Assembly (NCBI GenBank): GCA_937139415.1
Contig: CAKZPS010000050.1
Coordinates: 1-56,708, forward strand
Source of the DNA: an uncultured bacterium
Lineage (GTDB): Bacteria > Atribacterota > Atribacteria > Atribacterales > Caldatribacteriaceae
Direction: 5' to 3'
DNA length: 56,708 nt
The position numbers and the translations under genes were made by a program. Below, one piece after another: positions 48,723 to 56,518 of the stretch. How positions within the stretch are numbered: the first letter of the stretch is position 1; the number at the start of each line of letters is the position of its first letter. The notes beneath the pieces are model-generated. The model was not told where the DNA came from. It saw nothing but the letters and a program-made list of their open reading frames with translations, and searched no databases.

Positions 48723-49598
48723 ATGGCTTTCTTTCAGAAGCAACCTTTGATGCGCAGAGTCCTCTATGCTCTCCTTCCCATTTACGCCTTCGCCTTCTTT
48801 CTCTACGGTCTGCGGGTGTTGTGGCTCAGCCTCGTTATCTTCACTTTGGGTATTCTCACCGAATACCTCATGGAGTGGAAGAAAGGGAAGAAGGTGAGCG
48901 AGGCTGTTTTAGTCACCTGTTCTCTCCTCACCCTTTCCATGCCTCCCCAGGTCCCCTTATGGATTGCGGGAGTAGCGAGCTTCTTTGGAGTGTTTGTGGC
49001 TAAGGAGATGTACGGTGGTTTTGGGAGGAACGTGTTCAACCCGGCGATCGTGGGACGTCTCTTCGTGTTCATTACCTTTCCGGTGTACATGACGACCGGT
49101 TGGATTATGCCGAGAATCCATGCCGTGACCTCGGCGACTCCGCTCAACATTCTGCGGGCGAATGAGCCCTTAGAACTATGGAAGTTGCTGGTGGGTTTGC
49201 GGGCTGGTTCGCTTGGGGAGAGCCCGATTCTCTTAATCCTTGCGGCTGCAGTGTACTTGATAGTCACTCGAACCGCAAGCTGGAGGATTATCCTCTCTAT
49301 CATTTCTTCGGCGTTCCTTTTCAATTTTTCCCTCAACCTCTTTGGGGTGGGGTTGTCAGTACTCCCCTCCCTCCTTTCGGGGAGTTTCCTCTTTGTCGCC
49401 GTATTTATGGCCACTGACCCTGTTTCTGCACCGAAGAAGCCTCTTGCCCAGTTTTGGTATGGAGTCGTCATCGGCTGTGTCACGGTGATCATTCGAAATT
49501 TTGCCCTGTTCTCCGAGGGGACGAGCTTTGCGGTTTTACTGGGCAATACTTTCTCTCCTCTCCTCGATGAGGTGAAAGGGAAAGGGGTGAAAAAATGA
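48723..49598 (+). CDS. nqrB: NqrB/RnfD family subunit of an NQR-like ion pump
   Basis: Large membrane subunit that carries flavins and moves Na+ (or H+). 291 residues with about eight hydrophobic helices. The flavinylation site for covalent FMN is visible as 'VTSATPLNIL' (Thr139, SGAT-like motif), preceded by 'YGGFGRNVFNPAIVGRLFVF', a family signature, and followed by 'FMATDPVSAPKKPLAQFWYGVVIG'. At 291 residues it is shorter than NqrB of Vibrio (about 415) and close to RnfD. The start at ATG 48723 follows AGGAGGAGG; the frame is open to 48657 but the promoter lies there. Overlaps the next gene by 4 bases. Confidence 0.88.
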   Translation: MAFFQKQPLMRRVLYALLPIYAFAFFLYGLRVLWLSLVIFTLGILTEYLMEWKKGKKVSEAVLVTCSLLTLSMPPQVPLWIAGVASFFGVFVAKEMYGGFGRNVFNPAIVGRLFVFITFPVYMTTGWIMPRIHAVTSATPLNILRANEPLELWKLLVGLRAGSLGESPILLILAAAVYLIVTRTASWRIILSIISSAFLFNFSLNLFGVGLSVLPSLLSGSFLFVAVFMATDPVSAPKKPLAQFWYGVVIGCVTVIIRNFALFSEGTSFAVLLGNTFSPLLDEVKGKGVKK

Positions 49599-50203
49599 AT
49601 AAGGAATCGAGGTTTGCTACCATCTTTTACACCTCGCTCATCACCTTTGGTTTTGTATTGGTGCTCTCCTTGATCAATTTTGCCACCCTCGGTAAAGTGA
49701 AGCAGAACGAGGAAATCTTCGCCGTGCGGGCACTCCTCAACGCCTTTGGGATCGGCTACAAGAACGACGCCGAAGCTTTGAAAATTTATGAGGAAAGGGT
49801 TTCCCAGTTCGCCATCGATGATTTCACCGTGTACACCACTACGGTCGATGGTGAAGAACGAGTGGCTTCCATTTTCACCGGAGATGCCCTGTGGGGGAGT
49901 ATCCGCTTCGCGATGGCCTTCGACAAGGAGGTGGAGAGGATTATCGGGGTAGATTTCATCGACCAAAACGAAACCCCGGGGTTGGGAGGGCGGATCACGG
50001 AAAAGTGGTTTCGCGACCAGTTCGTGAATAAGAGGATTCCGGAAGGGGGTTTAACCCTGAGGGTAGGTGGCACGGGAGATTACGATCCCGAGAGTGGGAG
50101 GTTTGACGCCATAACCGGTGCGACCTCGACCTCCAAATCGGTGGAGAGGATCTTCAATAGAGCAATTGAGGAGATGAAGAGGAAGCTTGGAGGTGGTCAA
50201 TGA
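49595..50203 (+). CDS. nqrC: NqrC/RnfG family flavoprotein subunit
   Basis: FMN-carrying subunit anchored by one N-terminal helix (residues 10-31, 'IFYTSLITFGFVLVLSLINF') with a soluble domain on the outer face. The flavinylation motif is 'DAITGATSTSKSVERIF' (Thr177 in TGAT), and the upstream 'VDFIDQNETPGLGGRI' is the FMN-domain signature. 202 residues, closer to RnfG than to NqrC of Vibrio (about 257). Covalent FMN needs an ApbE transferase, which is not encoded in this window. Overlaps both neighbours by 4 bases. Confidence 0.9.
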   Translation: MNKESRFATIFYTSLITFGFVLVLSLINFATLGKVKQNEEIFAVRALLNAFGIGYKNDAEALKIYEERVSQFAIDDFTVYTTTVDGEERVASIFTGDALWGSIRFAMAFDKEVERIIGVDFIDQNETPGLGGRITEKWFRDQFVNKRIPEGGLTLRVGGTGDYDPESGRFDAITGATSTSKSVERIFNRAIEEMKRKLGGGQ

Positions 50204-50808
50204 TGAACGATTTGACTAAGATCGCGAAGAGAAACATTCTCTTAGAGAACCAAATTCTCGTGGCCACCTTAGGGATATGTTCGACCCTGGCGGTGACCAA
50301 CAATCTCTTCAATACCGTAATCATGTCTGTGGGGGTGATCTTGACTACCGGGTTATCGAATTTTACCGTCTCGCTCCTCAAGGATTTCATGTCCCGGAAG
50401 TCGAGGATGACCCTTGAGACCCTGATTATCGCCTCTTACGTCATCATTCTCGATCTCTTCCTCAAGGCGTACCTCCCCGATGCCAGTAAAACCTTGGGCC
50501 CGTATGTGGGGCTCATCATCACAAACTGCATCATCATGGGGAGGGCGGAAGCGTTTGCCCAGTCCAATGGTCCTCTCCTCTCCCTGTGGGATGGATTGAC
50601 TGCCGGGGCGGGATACATGTTGGTTTTGGTGGTCATCGCCCTGGTGAGGGAATTCCTCGGTTTCGGAAGTCTCTTAGGAGTGCGGATTATGCCTGAGGGT
50701 TTCACTCCTTGGACGATCATGGTCATGGCCCCCAGTGCCTTCTTCCTTTTGGGAGCGTTCCTCTGGATGTTCAATGCTTTCCTCATGAAGGCAGGTGAGA
50801 AGAAATGA
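50200..50808 (+). CDS. nqrD: NqrD/RnfE family membrane subunit
   Basis: Six-helix membrane subunit, 202 residues. Together with NqrE it frames the intramembrane [2Fe-2S] centre; the two cysteines expected for this are visible as Cys27 (LGICSTLAVTNN) and Cys110 (GLIITNCIIMGRAEAFA). Other family segments: 'VALVREFLGFGSLLG'-type 'VIALVREFLGFGSLLGVRI' near residues 147-165. Both ends overlap neighbouring genes by 4 bases, showing tight coupling. Confidence 0.92.
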   Translation: MMNDLTKIAKRNILLENQILVATLGICSTLAVTNNLFNTVIMSVGVILTTGLSNFTVSLLKDFMSRKSRMTLETLIIASYVIILDLFLKAYLPDASKTLGPYVGLIITNCIIMGRAEAFAQSNGPLLSLWDGLTAGAGYMLVLVVIALVREFLGFGSLLGVRIMPEGFTPWTIMVMAPSAFFLLGAFLWMFNAFLMKAGEKK

Positions 50809-51392
50809 ACGTTGACCCTATTTTGCTCCTCTTTGCCTCCATTTTCACGAGTAACGTGGTGTTGACTAACTTTCTCGGGATGTGCTCTTACATTTCCATT
50901 TCTAAGGATTTGGTCTCGGCGAGTGGATTGGGCATGGCGGTCACCTTCGTCATGACGATCACTACTGCACTCAATTGGTTTGTCTACCATCACATCATCG
51001 TTCCTCTAAACATTGAGTACCTGAGATTCATCATCTTCATCATCGTCATTGCCTCGGTGGTGCAGATTCTCGAGATGCTGATCGATCGGGTATCACCTGC
51101 GCTCTATATGAGTTTGGGAATCTTTTTGCCCCTCATCACCGTAAACTGTGCTATTCTCGGAGTAACCCTGTTCATGCAGATCAGGAACTATAACTTCATC
51201 CAGTCTCTCGTGTACGGATTAGGTGGGGGTCTGGGCTGGTGGTTAGCCATCGTTTCCCTGGCGGCGATCCGAAAGAAAATCGATAATAACCCGGTTCCTC
51301 CCGGACTCAAAGGGACAGCCCTCACCATGGTGACCATCGGCATCATGGCCATGGCTTTCATGGGATTTGCGGGAATGATTCGGGTGCAGTGA
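50805..51392 (+). CDS. nqrE: NqrE/RnfA family membrane subunit
   Basis: Six-helix partner of NqrD with inverted topology, 195 residues. The conserved cysteines are Cys27 (TNFLGMCSYISIS) and Cys115 (LPLITVNCAILGVTLF), so the [2Fe-2S] site shared with NqrD appears intact. Other landmarks: 'NVVLTNFLG' at the N terminus, and 'SLVYGLGGGLGWWLAIVSLAAIRKK' near residues 145-170. Begins with ATG overlapping the nqrD stop and ends 10 bases before nqrF. Confidence 0.92.
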   Translation: MNVDPILLLFASIFTSNVVLTNFLGMCSYISISKDLVSASGLGMAVTFVMTITTALNWFVYHHIIVPLNIEYLRFIIFIIVIASVVQILEMLIDRVSPALYMSLGIFLPLITVNCAILGVTLFMQIRNYNFIQSLVYGLGGGLGWWLAIVSLAAIRKKIDNNPVPPGLKGTALTMVTIGIMAMAFMGFAGMIRVQ

Positions 51393-51402
51393 GGTAAACT
51401 CG

Positions 51403-52515
51403 ATGCAGATTTTACTTGCTCCCCTTGCCGTGAGCGTAATCAGTGGCGTTTTGGCGGCCTTGATCGTTTTGGTGGACGCTATCGTGAATAACTACGGTGA
51501 GGTGACGATCACCATAAACGGGGAGAAGACCATCAAGGTTCGTGGCGGAGCACCGCTCCTTTTCACCTTAGGTTCGGCGGGAATCTTTCTCCCCTCTGCC
51601 TGCGGGGGGAGAGGGAGCTGTGGGGTCTGTAAGGCGAAGGTGGTATCGGACGTGGGGCCGCATCTTCCTACCGAGATCCCTTACATGACTCAGGAGGAGA
51701 TCGCAAAAAATATCCGCTTGACCTGTCAGATTAAGGTGAAAAGGGATTTGGCCATCGAGATTCCTCCTGAACTTCTCTTCGTCAAGAAGTTTAAAGCCTT
51801 GGTGGAAAAGATTGTTGACGTGACCTACGATATCAAAGAGTTGACCTTGAAACTGATCGAACCGAACGAAATCGAGTTCAAGGCGGGGCAATACGTTCAG
51901 TTGCGGGTACCACCTTACGATACGATCAAGGAACCGGTTGAGCGAGCCTACTCTATTTCCTCCTCCCCGAGCCAAAGAGATCGCATTGAGCTTCTCATTC
52001 GCCTCGTTCCGGGTGGTGCGTTGACCACCTATATTTTCCATCACCTGAAAGAAGGGGAAATTCTCGAATTTCCCGGTCCCTTCGGTGAGTTTTACGTCCG
52101 CGATACCAAGGCGACCATGATCTGTGTTGCCGGAGGGAGTGGAATGGCACCAATCAAATCCATCCTCTTCGATTTATATGAGAAAGGGGTGAATGACCGA
52201 GAGATATGGTACTTCTTTGGTGCTCGTTCGCGAAAGGACCTCTTCTATGTGGAGATGTTTCGGGAACTCGAGGAAAAGTGGCCCATTTTTCACTTCATTC
52301 CTGCTCTCTCCGATCCTCTCCCTGAGGATGAGTGGGATGGCGAGGTGGGCTTGATCACCCAAGTACTTGAGAAGTACTTCCAAACCGTTATTCCTACCGA
52401 TAGCGCCAAGGAGGGGTATCTGTGTGGGAGCCCAGGGATGATCGATGCAGCGGTTAAGGTGATGACTCAGTGCGGTGTCCCTGAGGAGAAGATTTATTAC
52501 GACAAGTTTGCGTGA
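51403..52515 (+). CDS. nqrF: NqrF-type NADH-oxidising subunit (2Fe-2S ferredoxin + FAD/NAD reductase)
   Basis: Electron-input subunit: takes hydride from NADH to FAD, then to a [2Fe-2S] centre. 370 residues: one N-terminal helix (about 5-28), a plant-type ferredoxin domain with Cys67, Cys73 and Cys76 (SACGGRGSCGVCK) and Cys108 (LTCQIKV), then a ferredoxin-NADP-reductase-like module with the FAD motif 'ERAYSISSSPSQ', 'LVPGGALTTYIF', NAD motif 'ICVAGGSGMAPIKSI' and C-terminal 'GYLCGSPGMIDAAVKVM'. All redox sites are intact. NqrF occurs in NQR and not in Rnf, which uses RnfB/RnfC instead, so this operon is NQR-type despite the short B and C subunits. Confidence 0.94.
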   Translation: MQILLAPLAVSVISGVLAALIVLVDAIVNNYGEVTITINGEKTIKVRGGAPLLFTLGSAGIFLPSACGGRGSCGVCKAKVVSDVGPHLPTEIPYMTQEEIAKNIRLTCQIKVKRDLAIEIPPELLFVKKFKALVEKIVDVTYDIKELTLKLIEPNEIEFKAGQYVQLRVPPYDTIKEPVERAYSISSSPSQRDRIELLIRLVPGGALTTYIFHHLKEGEILEFPGPFGEFYVRDTKATMICVAGGSGMAPIKSILFDLYEKGVNDREIWYFFGARSRKDLFYVEMFRELEEKWPIFHFIPALSDPLPEDEWDGEVGLITQVLEKYFQTVIPTDSAKEGYLCGSPGMIDAAVKVMTQCGVPEEKIYYDKFA

Positions 52516-52529
52516 GGGGGTTGGTGGCG

Positions 52530-52976
52530 ATGAAGATGACTCCTCAGTACATCGAAGCTCAACGCAACATGCAACCGGGAGTCATCAGTTTGGTCGGGTT
52601 TTTGGGCAACGATGCGAGGAATCTCCTCGAAATCATCACCGCAGACGAGCGGGAGATGGCTGCACTGGGGTTAGATTTTCAAGAAGTGGCCGAATGGTTG
52701 AAGAAGATGATGCAAGAGGCGGAAAAGGGCCTCGGAGAGCCAGTGGTCTTCGATAAATGGGAAGTGCAACTCTTCGAAGCACGGGGGTTTATCCCCTGTC
52801 CCTTCAAGGATGGTATTTTTCAAAAGCGGACCATGCAGGTGAAGAGGCTCAATAAGGAACTCACTCCCTCGGTGAGTGAACTCTCCATCCATCTCCTCGA
52901 AAAACACCATTTCCTGCAGGGGAAGGGTTCTCCCTTTCGCATCGAACCGAGGGTGCTCAAAGAATTGATGGAATAG
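52530..52976 (+). CDS. Conserved protein of unknown function at the end of the nqr operon
   Basis: A 148-residue soluble protein starting 14 bases after nqrF. I recognise it as resembling an uncharacterised conserved family with N-terminal 'PGVISLVGFLGNDARNLLEIITADEREMAALG' character (residues about 14-46), a central 'EARGFIPCPFKDGIFQKR' (about 85-102) and C-terminal 'SIHLLEKHHFLQGKGSPFRIEP' (about 118-139). The single Cys in FIPCPF is notable. No membrane helix, no signal peptide, no known domain. The ATG at 52530 follows GAGGGGG; an in-frame GTG at 52512 overlaps nqrF. Position suggests co-transcription with nqr; a functional link is only inference. Confidence 0.75.
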   Translation: MKMTPQYIEAQRNMQPGVISLVGFLGNDARNLLEIITADEREMAALGLDFQEVAEWLKKMMQEAEKGLGEPVVFDKWEVQLFEARGFIPCPFKDGIFQKRTMQVKRLNKELTPSVSELSIHLLEKHHFLQGKGSPFRIEPRVLKELME

Positions 52977-53332
52977 AGGAGATTCGGCACGCTTCGCTTG
53001 CCTTGGATGCTTTCATGGGGGTAAAAATCCTTTGACACCGCGACGGCGCGAAGTATGTATCTTGGGATAGCTCCTCTTTTCGATCTTCGTGAGCCTCGCT
53101 TTGCCGTCTGGCGAAGTAATCTTGCAGTTCCTCTATGAGGGAAGAAAAGGCGATCCTGCTCCGGGACTTCTTCAAAGTACCCTGGAGTGATGATTAGGAT
53201 TGAATCGTAAGACCACCCAGGGCTTCCTTTTTTGAGGTTCCTTGAGTTGATGGAAAAATCGAACCAGAGACTACCAAGACTCTTCGCGAGTAACTTTGAA
53301 ACTCCTCGGAAAGAGAAAAGCAAAAGTCCTCT
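52977..53332. other. Intergenic region between convergent operons with a decayed repeat
   Basis: A 356-bp gap between the nqr operon (plus) and the photolyase operon (minus). It contains a decayed copy of the intergenic repeat at 53088-53160. No clear terminator hairpin with a T-tract was found for either side, and no gene is supported. Confidence 0.5.
53088..53160 (+). repeat. Decayed copy of the intergenic repeat family
   Basis: Aligns to the left part of the 192-bp repeat: 'GTGAGCCTCGCTTTG' against GCGAGCCTCGCTTTC, 'TGGCGAAGTAATCTTGCAGTT' in place of TGGCGAAGTAACCTCATAGTT (with interruptions), then 'GAGGGAAGAAAAGGCGAT' against GAGACAGAAAAAGATAAG. Substitutions and small gaps increase toward the right, after which similarity is lost. 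Confidence 0.55.
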
Positions 53333-54301
53333 CTATTCCCAGTAGTCTCGAGTAGGGAGGGAATCGTATTCGTATTCTCTTTTGAGTGTCTCCGGATAGG
53401 GGGAGAAAAACGCTTGCGAAGCGAGGTATGGTTCCCCAAATCGCTCGATCCAAGAACGGAGGAGAGTGGTCAAGGCAGAAAAGGGGATGACCCCCCGGCG
53501 GAACTGTTCCACTGCGTGGAGGAAAAAGCGTTTCTCTTGGGGGGTGAGTTGCTCTTTGAAGTATCCCAAGGCGTGGTAGAGGACGTTGGTCGCTAATTTG
53601 CGGTTCATTCCTCGTTTGAGCGCTTTGTGGAGGTGTTCCTCGTATTCCTGGAAGAGGCGATGAGGGTCCTTTTTCTCGTGATTGGCGACGATAGCCCCGA
53701 GAATTTTGGTTTCTACTTGATGGTGGGCCATGAGGAGGAACTTGTAGCGAGAATGGAAGTCGACGAGCGCTTGGAGAGAGCCCTCTTCTTGGTGCTTGTC
53801 GAATGCGGCGAGGGTGAAAACCTTGGTGAGGAAGTGTTCGTAGATCGCCGAATTCTCTAAGCGTTTTTCACTCTCTATGGCTATGTGCGGGAAATGGGCG
53901 ATCACCTGGGAAGCGAAAAGACCATTCCCCCGCGAGAGGGTGTGCCCGTGGGGGGAGTGGATAGGCACGTCTTTCAACCCACAGGAAGGGGATTTCGCCT
54001 TGAGGATAAAACCGTGAACACGGAGGCTCGCAAGGAAAGTTTGGGCGAAGTGATGCATAACTTCGGTGAGATCCTTTTTGGTAGTTTCCTGCACGAGGCG
54101 CAAAGACTCACCTTCTTTCACCATTCGGATGGGTTGGCGGGGGACACCAAGACCGATAGCTACTTCCGGACATACCGGAATGAATTCCACCACCTCTCTC
54201 ATCTTTTCTACAAGCTTATGAGGGAGGATCGAACCGTCGTACCGACAGTGATCGAATCCTAAGCATTTACTCACCCCGATCTGTGGCTTAGGGAAAGTCA
54301 T
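53333..54301 (-). CDS. YbgA-like protein (DUF523 + DUF1722)
   Basis: A 322-residue two-domain protein of unknown activity. The N-terminal DUF523 part (about 6-150) has the invariant 'GVSKCLGFDHCRYDGS', 'FIPVCPEVAIGLGVPRQPIRMV' and 'GFILKAKSPSCGLKDVPIH', whose spaced cysteines suggest a metal or Fe-S site. The C-terminal DUF1722 part (about 180-310) is helical: 'ALVDFHSRYKFLLMAHHQ', 'LTPQEKRFFLHAVEQFRRG'. In E. coli ybgA lies directly upstream of the photolyase gene phr; here the same pair is adjacent with photolyase first and a 14-base overlap, so the association is conserved. A role in photolyase cofactor or DNA-damage biology is possible but unproven. Confidence 0.92.
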   Translation of the reverse strand: MTFPKPQIGVSKCLGFDHCRYDGSILPHKLVEKMREVVEFIPVCPEVAIGLGVPRQPIRMVKEGESLRLVQETTKKDLTEVMHHFAQTFLASLRVHGFILKAKSPSCGLKDVPIHSPHGHTLSRGNGLFASQVIAHFPHIAIESEKRLENSAIYEHFLTKVFTLAAFDKHQEEGSLQALVDFHSRYKFLLMAHHQVETKILGAIVANHEKKDPHRLFQEYEEHLHKALKRGMNRKLATNVLYHALGYFKEQLTPQEKRFFLHAVEQFRRGVIPFSALTTLLRSWIERFGEPYLASQAFFSPYPETLKREYEYDSLPTRDYWE

Positions 54302-55658
54302 GGCTCAACCTCGCTACTCTCTCGATATAGGAGGAAAGAGGGAATTTTCTCTGTAGCCCCTCTTTCCCCATATATCTTACTTTACCAAAAATAGGTCGTT
54401 CAGGGAAAGCTCGATCGTGTTTCCCAAAGCACCACGCCACGCCGGCGAAACTGTTGGGATCGCGTCCGTCGAGAGAATACTTATTATTGAGGTAGAGGGC
54501 GATACGGAATGCTTCTTCAGGGTCTTTGCTCCACTCTAAGATTTTCTTTCCCCAATACATCCGCAGGTAGCCGTGCATTTTTCCGGTAAGGACCATTTCC
54601 TTTTGCGCAGCGTTCCAGAGGGAATCATGGGTTTTCGCTTTCTCCAGTTCCTCGAGATGGTAGAGGTAGGTACGCCTGTCTTGGGCGTGAGTGAGTAGGG
54701 TTTCTTGCGCCCAGGAGGGGAGAGCAAGGAAAGAATCGTAGTGAGGATGGTAAAAGACGAAATTCATCGCTAACTCTCGCCGCACGATGAGTTCTTCAAG
54801 GTAACTCTCCTTGGCGAGGTCAGGACACTCGGCTCTCTGTATCTCAAAAGCGATATAGAGGGGAGAAATTTGCCCAAAGTGGAGGTAGGGGCTCATGCCG
54901 GAGAGGTAATTCTCGCTCGGATCGTTTCGCTTCGTGTGGTACAAGGGGAGTTTCTCGGTGACGAACTCGGCTAATTGTTCTTTGGCTCTTTCCGTCCCTC
55001 CGCGGAGATTGACCGGGGAGACAGAACGGTCAAGGTCGAGTTGGGTGAGGAGCTCGTCAAGGGAAGAGAGGTCGAGTTCCCCAGGGAAAGGGGGAAGGAA
55101 AAGAGAGGGACGATGCACCTTTTTTTCTTCTATGGACTTGAGGAAGAGGGGGAGGAGCCTCTTTATTTTGGGGCGGAGGGTGTAGGCACCATACTCTTCA
55201 TGGGAGGAAGCCCTCTCAACCGGTACGATGACCTCACTCTCTACCTCGAAGAAGGGGCAAGGAATCCGCTCGGCAACGTAGGTGCGCCACTGTCTCTGAA
55301 TGCGGAGATACCCTCGATCGGTCACGCAGAGGACGGCATCCTGAGCTACCTCTAAGACCCCTTTTTCAGGTGAACCATGGCGCACGACCATTTTGATGCC
55401 CCGCTTTTTGAGTGTTCTCTGGGTTTCTTGGAGCCCCTCTAACATGAATCGGTAGTGGCGCAGGTTGGCTTCTGGGAAGCGGTCGGTGAGTCCGAAGAAG
55501 ACAAGGAAAGGTTTCCTCCGCTCATTGGCGCAAAGAAGAGCGTACTCTAAGGCGTGGTTCCACTCCGCCCGCTGCGAGGCCTGCATCCAGTAGAGGACGT
55601 ATTTCCCCTCTTGTGGGGGGAGGTCCTTGAGGCAACGAATGCGTTCTTGGGGAATCAT
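54288..55658 (-). CDS. phr: Class II deoxyribodipyrimidine (CPD) photolyase
   Basis: Light-driven repair of UV-made pyrimidine dimers with FAD. 456 residues, normal for class II enzymes. The class II N terminus is clear ('YVLYWMQASQRAEWNHALEYAL' over residues 19-40), and the FAD-binding C-terminal half shows 'LHFGQISPLYIAFEIQR', 'ELIVRRELAMNFVFYH', 'MHGYLRMYWGKKILEW' and the terminal 'IALYLNNKYSLDGRDPNSFAGVAWCFGKHDR' region (read in parts), 'FGKVRYM'. Class II photolyases occur in eukaryotes, some archaea and scattered bacteria. The start overlaps the upstream AraC gene by 4 bases (ATGA), implying one transcript AraC-photolyase-YbgA. Confidence 0.95.
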   Translation of the reverse strand: MIPQERIRCLKDLPPQEGKYVLYWMQASQRAEWNHALEYALLCANERRKPFLVFFGLTDRFPEANLRHYRFMLEGLQETQRTLKKRGIKMVVRHGSPEKGVLEVAQDAVLCVTDRGYLRIQRQWRTYVAERIPCPFFEVESEVIVPVERASSHEEYGAYTLRPKIKRLLPLFLKSIEEKKVHRPSLFLPPFPGELDLSSLDELLTQLDLDRSVSPVNLRGGTERAKEQLAEFVTEKLPLYHTKRNDPSENYLSGMSPYLHFGQISPLYIAFEIQRAECPDLAKESYLEELIVRRELAMNFVFYHPHYDSFLALPSWAQETLLTHAQDRRTYLYHLEELEKAKTHDSLWNAAQKEMVLTGKMHGYLRMYWGKKILEWSKDPEEAFRIALYLNNKYSLDGRDPNSFAGVAWCFGKHDRAFPERPIFGKVRYMGKEGLQRKFPLSSYIERVARLSHDFP

Positions 55659-56518
55659 GGATGCACCTTCTCGGGGAGGTGCTCGGGAAGAGAACGTTCC
55701 TTGTGAGAGTGGACTCTACGCCACTCTTGAGGGGTGAGCCCGGTGTTCTTGCGGAAAACCTTCGAGAACTGTCCGGCGTTACCAAAACCCAAGCGCAGAG
55801 CAATATCGTTAATTTTATACTCACCGTGGAGGAGCATGCACTTACTCCGTTGGAGTTTGAGGGCGGTGAGGTAAGCCTTGGGGCTTTTCCCCACGTAGCG
55901 GCGAAAGAGGTCCCGGAAGTGTTGGGGAGAGAAGCCTAATGATTCGGCAAGCTCCTTCATTTTGAGATTTTCGTGACTCCTGTGGTGAATCACGGCGAGT
56001 GCAGATTCAATCGCGCGCTGCTGTTCGGGATTGAGATAGGGTTCTTTCCCCCGCCTGTGGCTCCGCAAGAGGAGGACCACGATTTCTTGGAGGAGCGCCT
56101 GGCACTGTAATTCACTCCAGGGAAGACCCCCCGCACATTCCCTCTGGAGCTGGTGGACTAAGTCGAGGAACAGGCTCACTTCCAGGGGGAAAAGGGTAAA
56201 GCGACCGATGGGAGGCGTGTTCACGAGTTCAGCGAGGAGAAAAGGGTGGAGGGTAGTGAATTGAACGACCACAAACTCTACCTCCGAGTCGGGAGTGGTC
56301 CAAAAACCGTGGGGGAGAAGGCTGGGGAAAAAGAACACCTCATGGGTAGAGAAAGCATACTCGCCATGAGGCAAGGTGAGGAAACAACTGCCCCTCTTCA
56401 CCAAACCGATTTCGTGCACCTCGTGTTGATGCGGTGAAACCCGCCACTTGGGTGGGTAGGGCGGTTCACTGATCACCGCGTAGTGACTCACTGGAGAGGG
56501 CATTTCCCCTTCGTTCAT
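55655..56518 (-). CDS. AraC-family regulator with N-terminal cupin domain, upstream of photolyase
   Basis: 287-residue transcription factor paralogous to the one at 12651-13550. Cupin sensor at about 10-105 ('SEPPYPPKWRVSPHQHEVHEIGLV', 'FFPSLLPHGFWTT', 'VEFVVVQF', 'VNTPPIGRF') and AraC double helix-turn-helix at about 175-270 ('MKELAESLGFSPQHFRDLFRRYVGKSP', 'INDIALRLGFGNAGQFSKVFRKNTGLTPQEW'). It is first in a minus-strand operon with photolyase (4-base overlap) and the YbgA-like gene. AraC proteins of this build usually sense small metabolites; a sensor coupled to light-driven repair is unusual. It may simply have been inserted at this site, and its true target could be elsewhere. Confidence 0.92.
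   Translation of the reverse strand: MNEGEMPSPVSHYAVISEPPYPPKWRVSPHQHEVHEIGLVKRGSCFLTLPHGEYAFSTHEVFFFPSLLPHGFWTTPDSEVEFVVVQFTTLHPFLLAELVNTPPIGRFTLFPLEVSLFLDLVHQLQRECAGGLPWSELQCQALLQEIVVLLLRSHRRGKEPYLNPEQQRAIESALAVIHHRSHENLKMKELAESLGFSPQHFRDLFRRYVGKSPKAYLTALKLQRSKCMLLHGEYKINDIALRLGFGNAGQFSKVFRKNTGLTPQEWRRVHSHKERSLPEHLPEKVHP

Noticed and set aside
48723-52515. Reading the ion-pump operon as Rnf
   Set aside because: No RnfB or RnfC gene is present and the last subunit is a clear NqrF with ferredoxin and FAD/NAD domains; short B and C lengths alone do not decide for Rnf.
53414-54262. Plus-strand open frames within 53414-54262
   Set aside because: Antisense to the YbgA-like gene, whose conserved cysteine motifs are on the minus strand.
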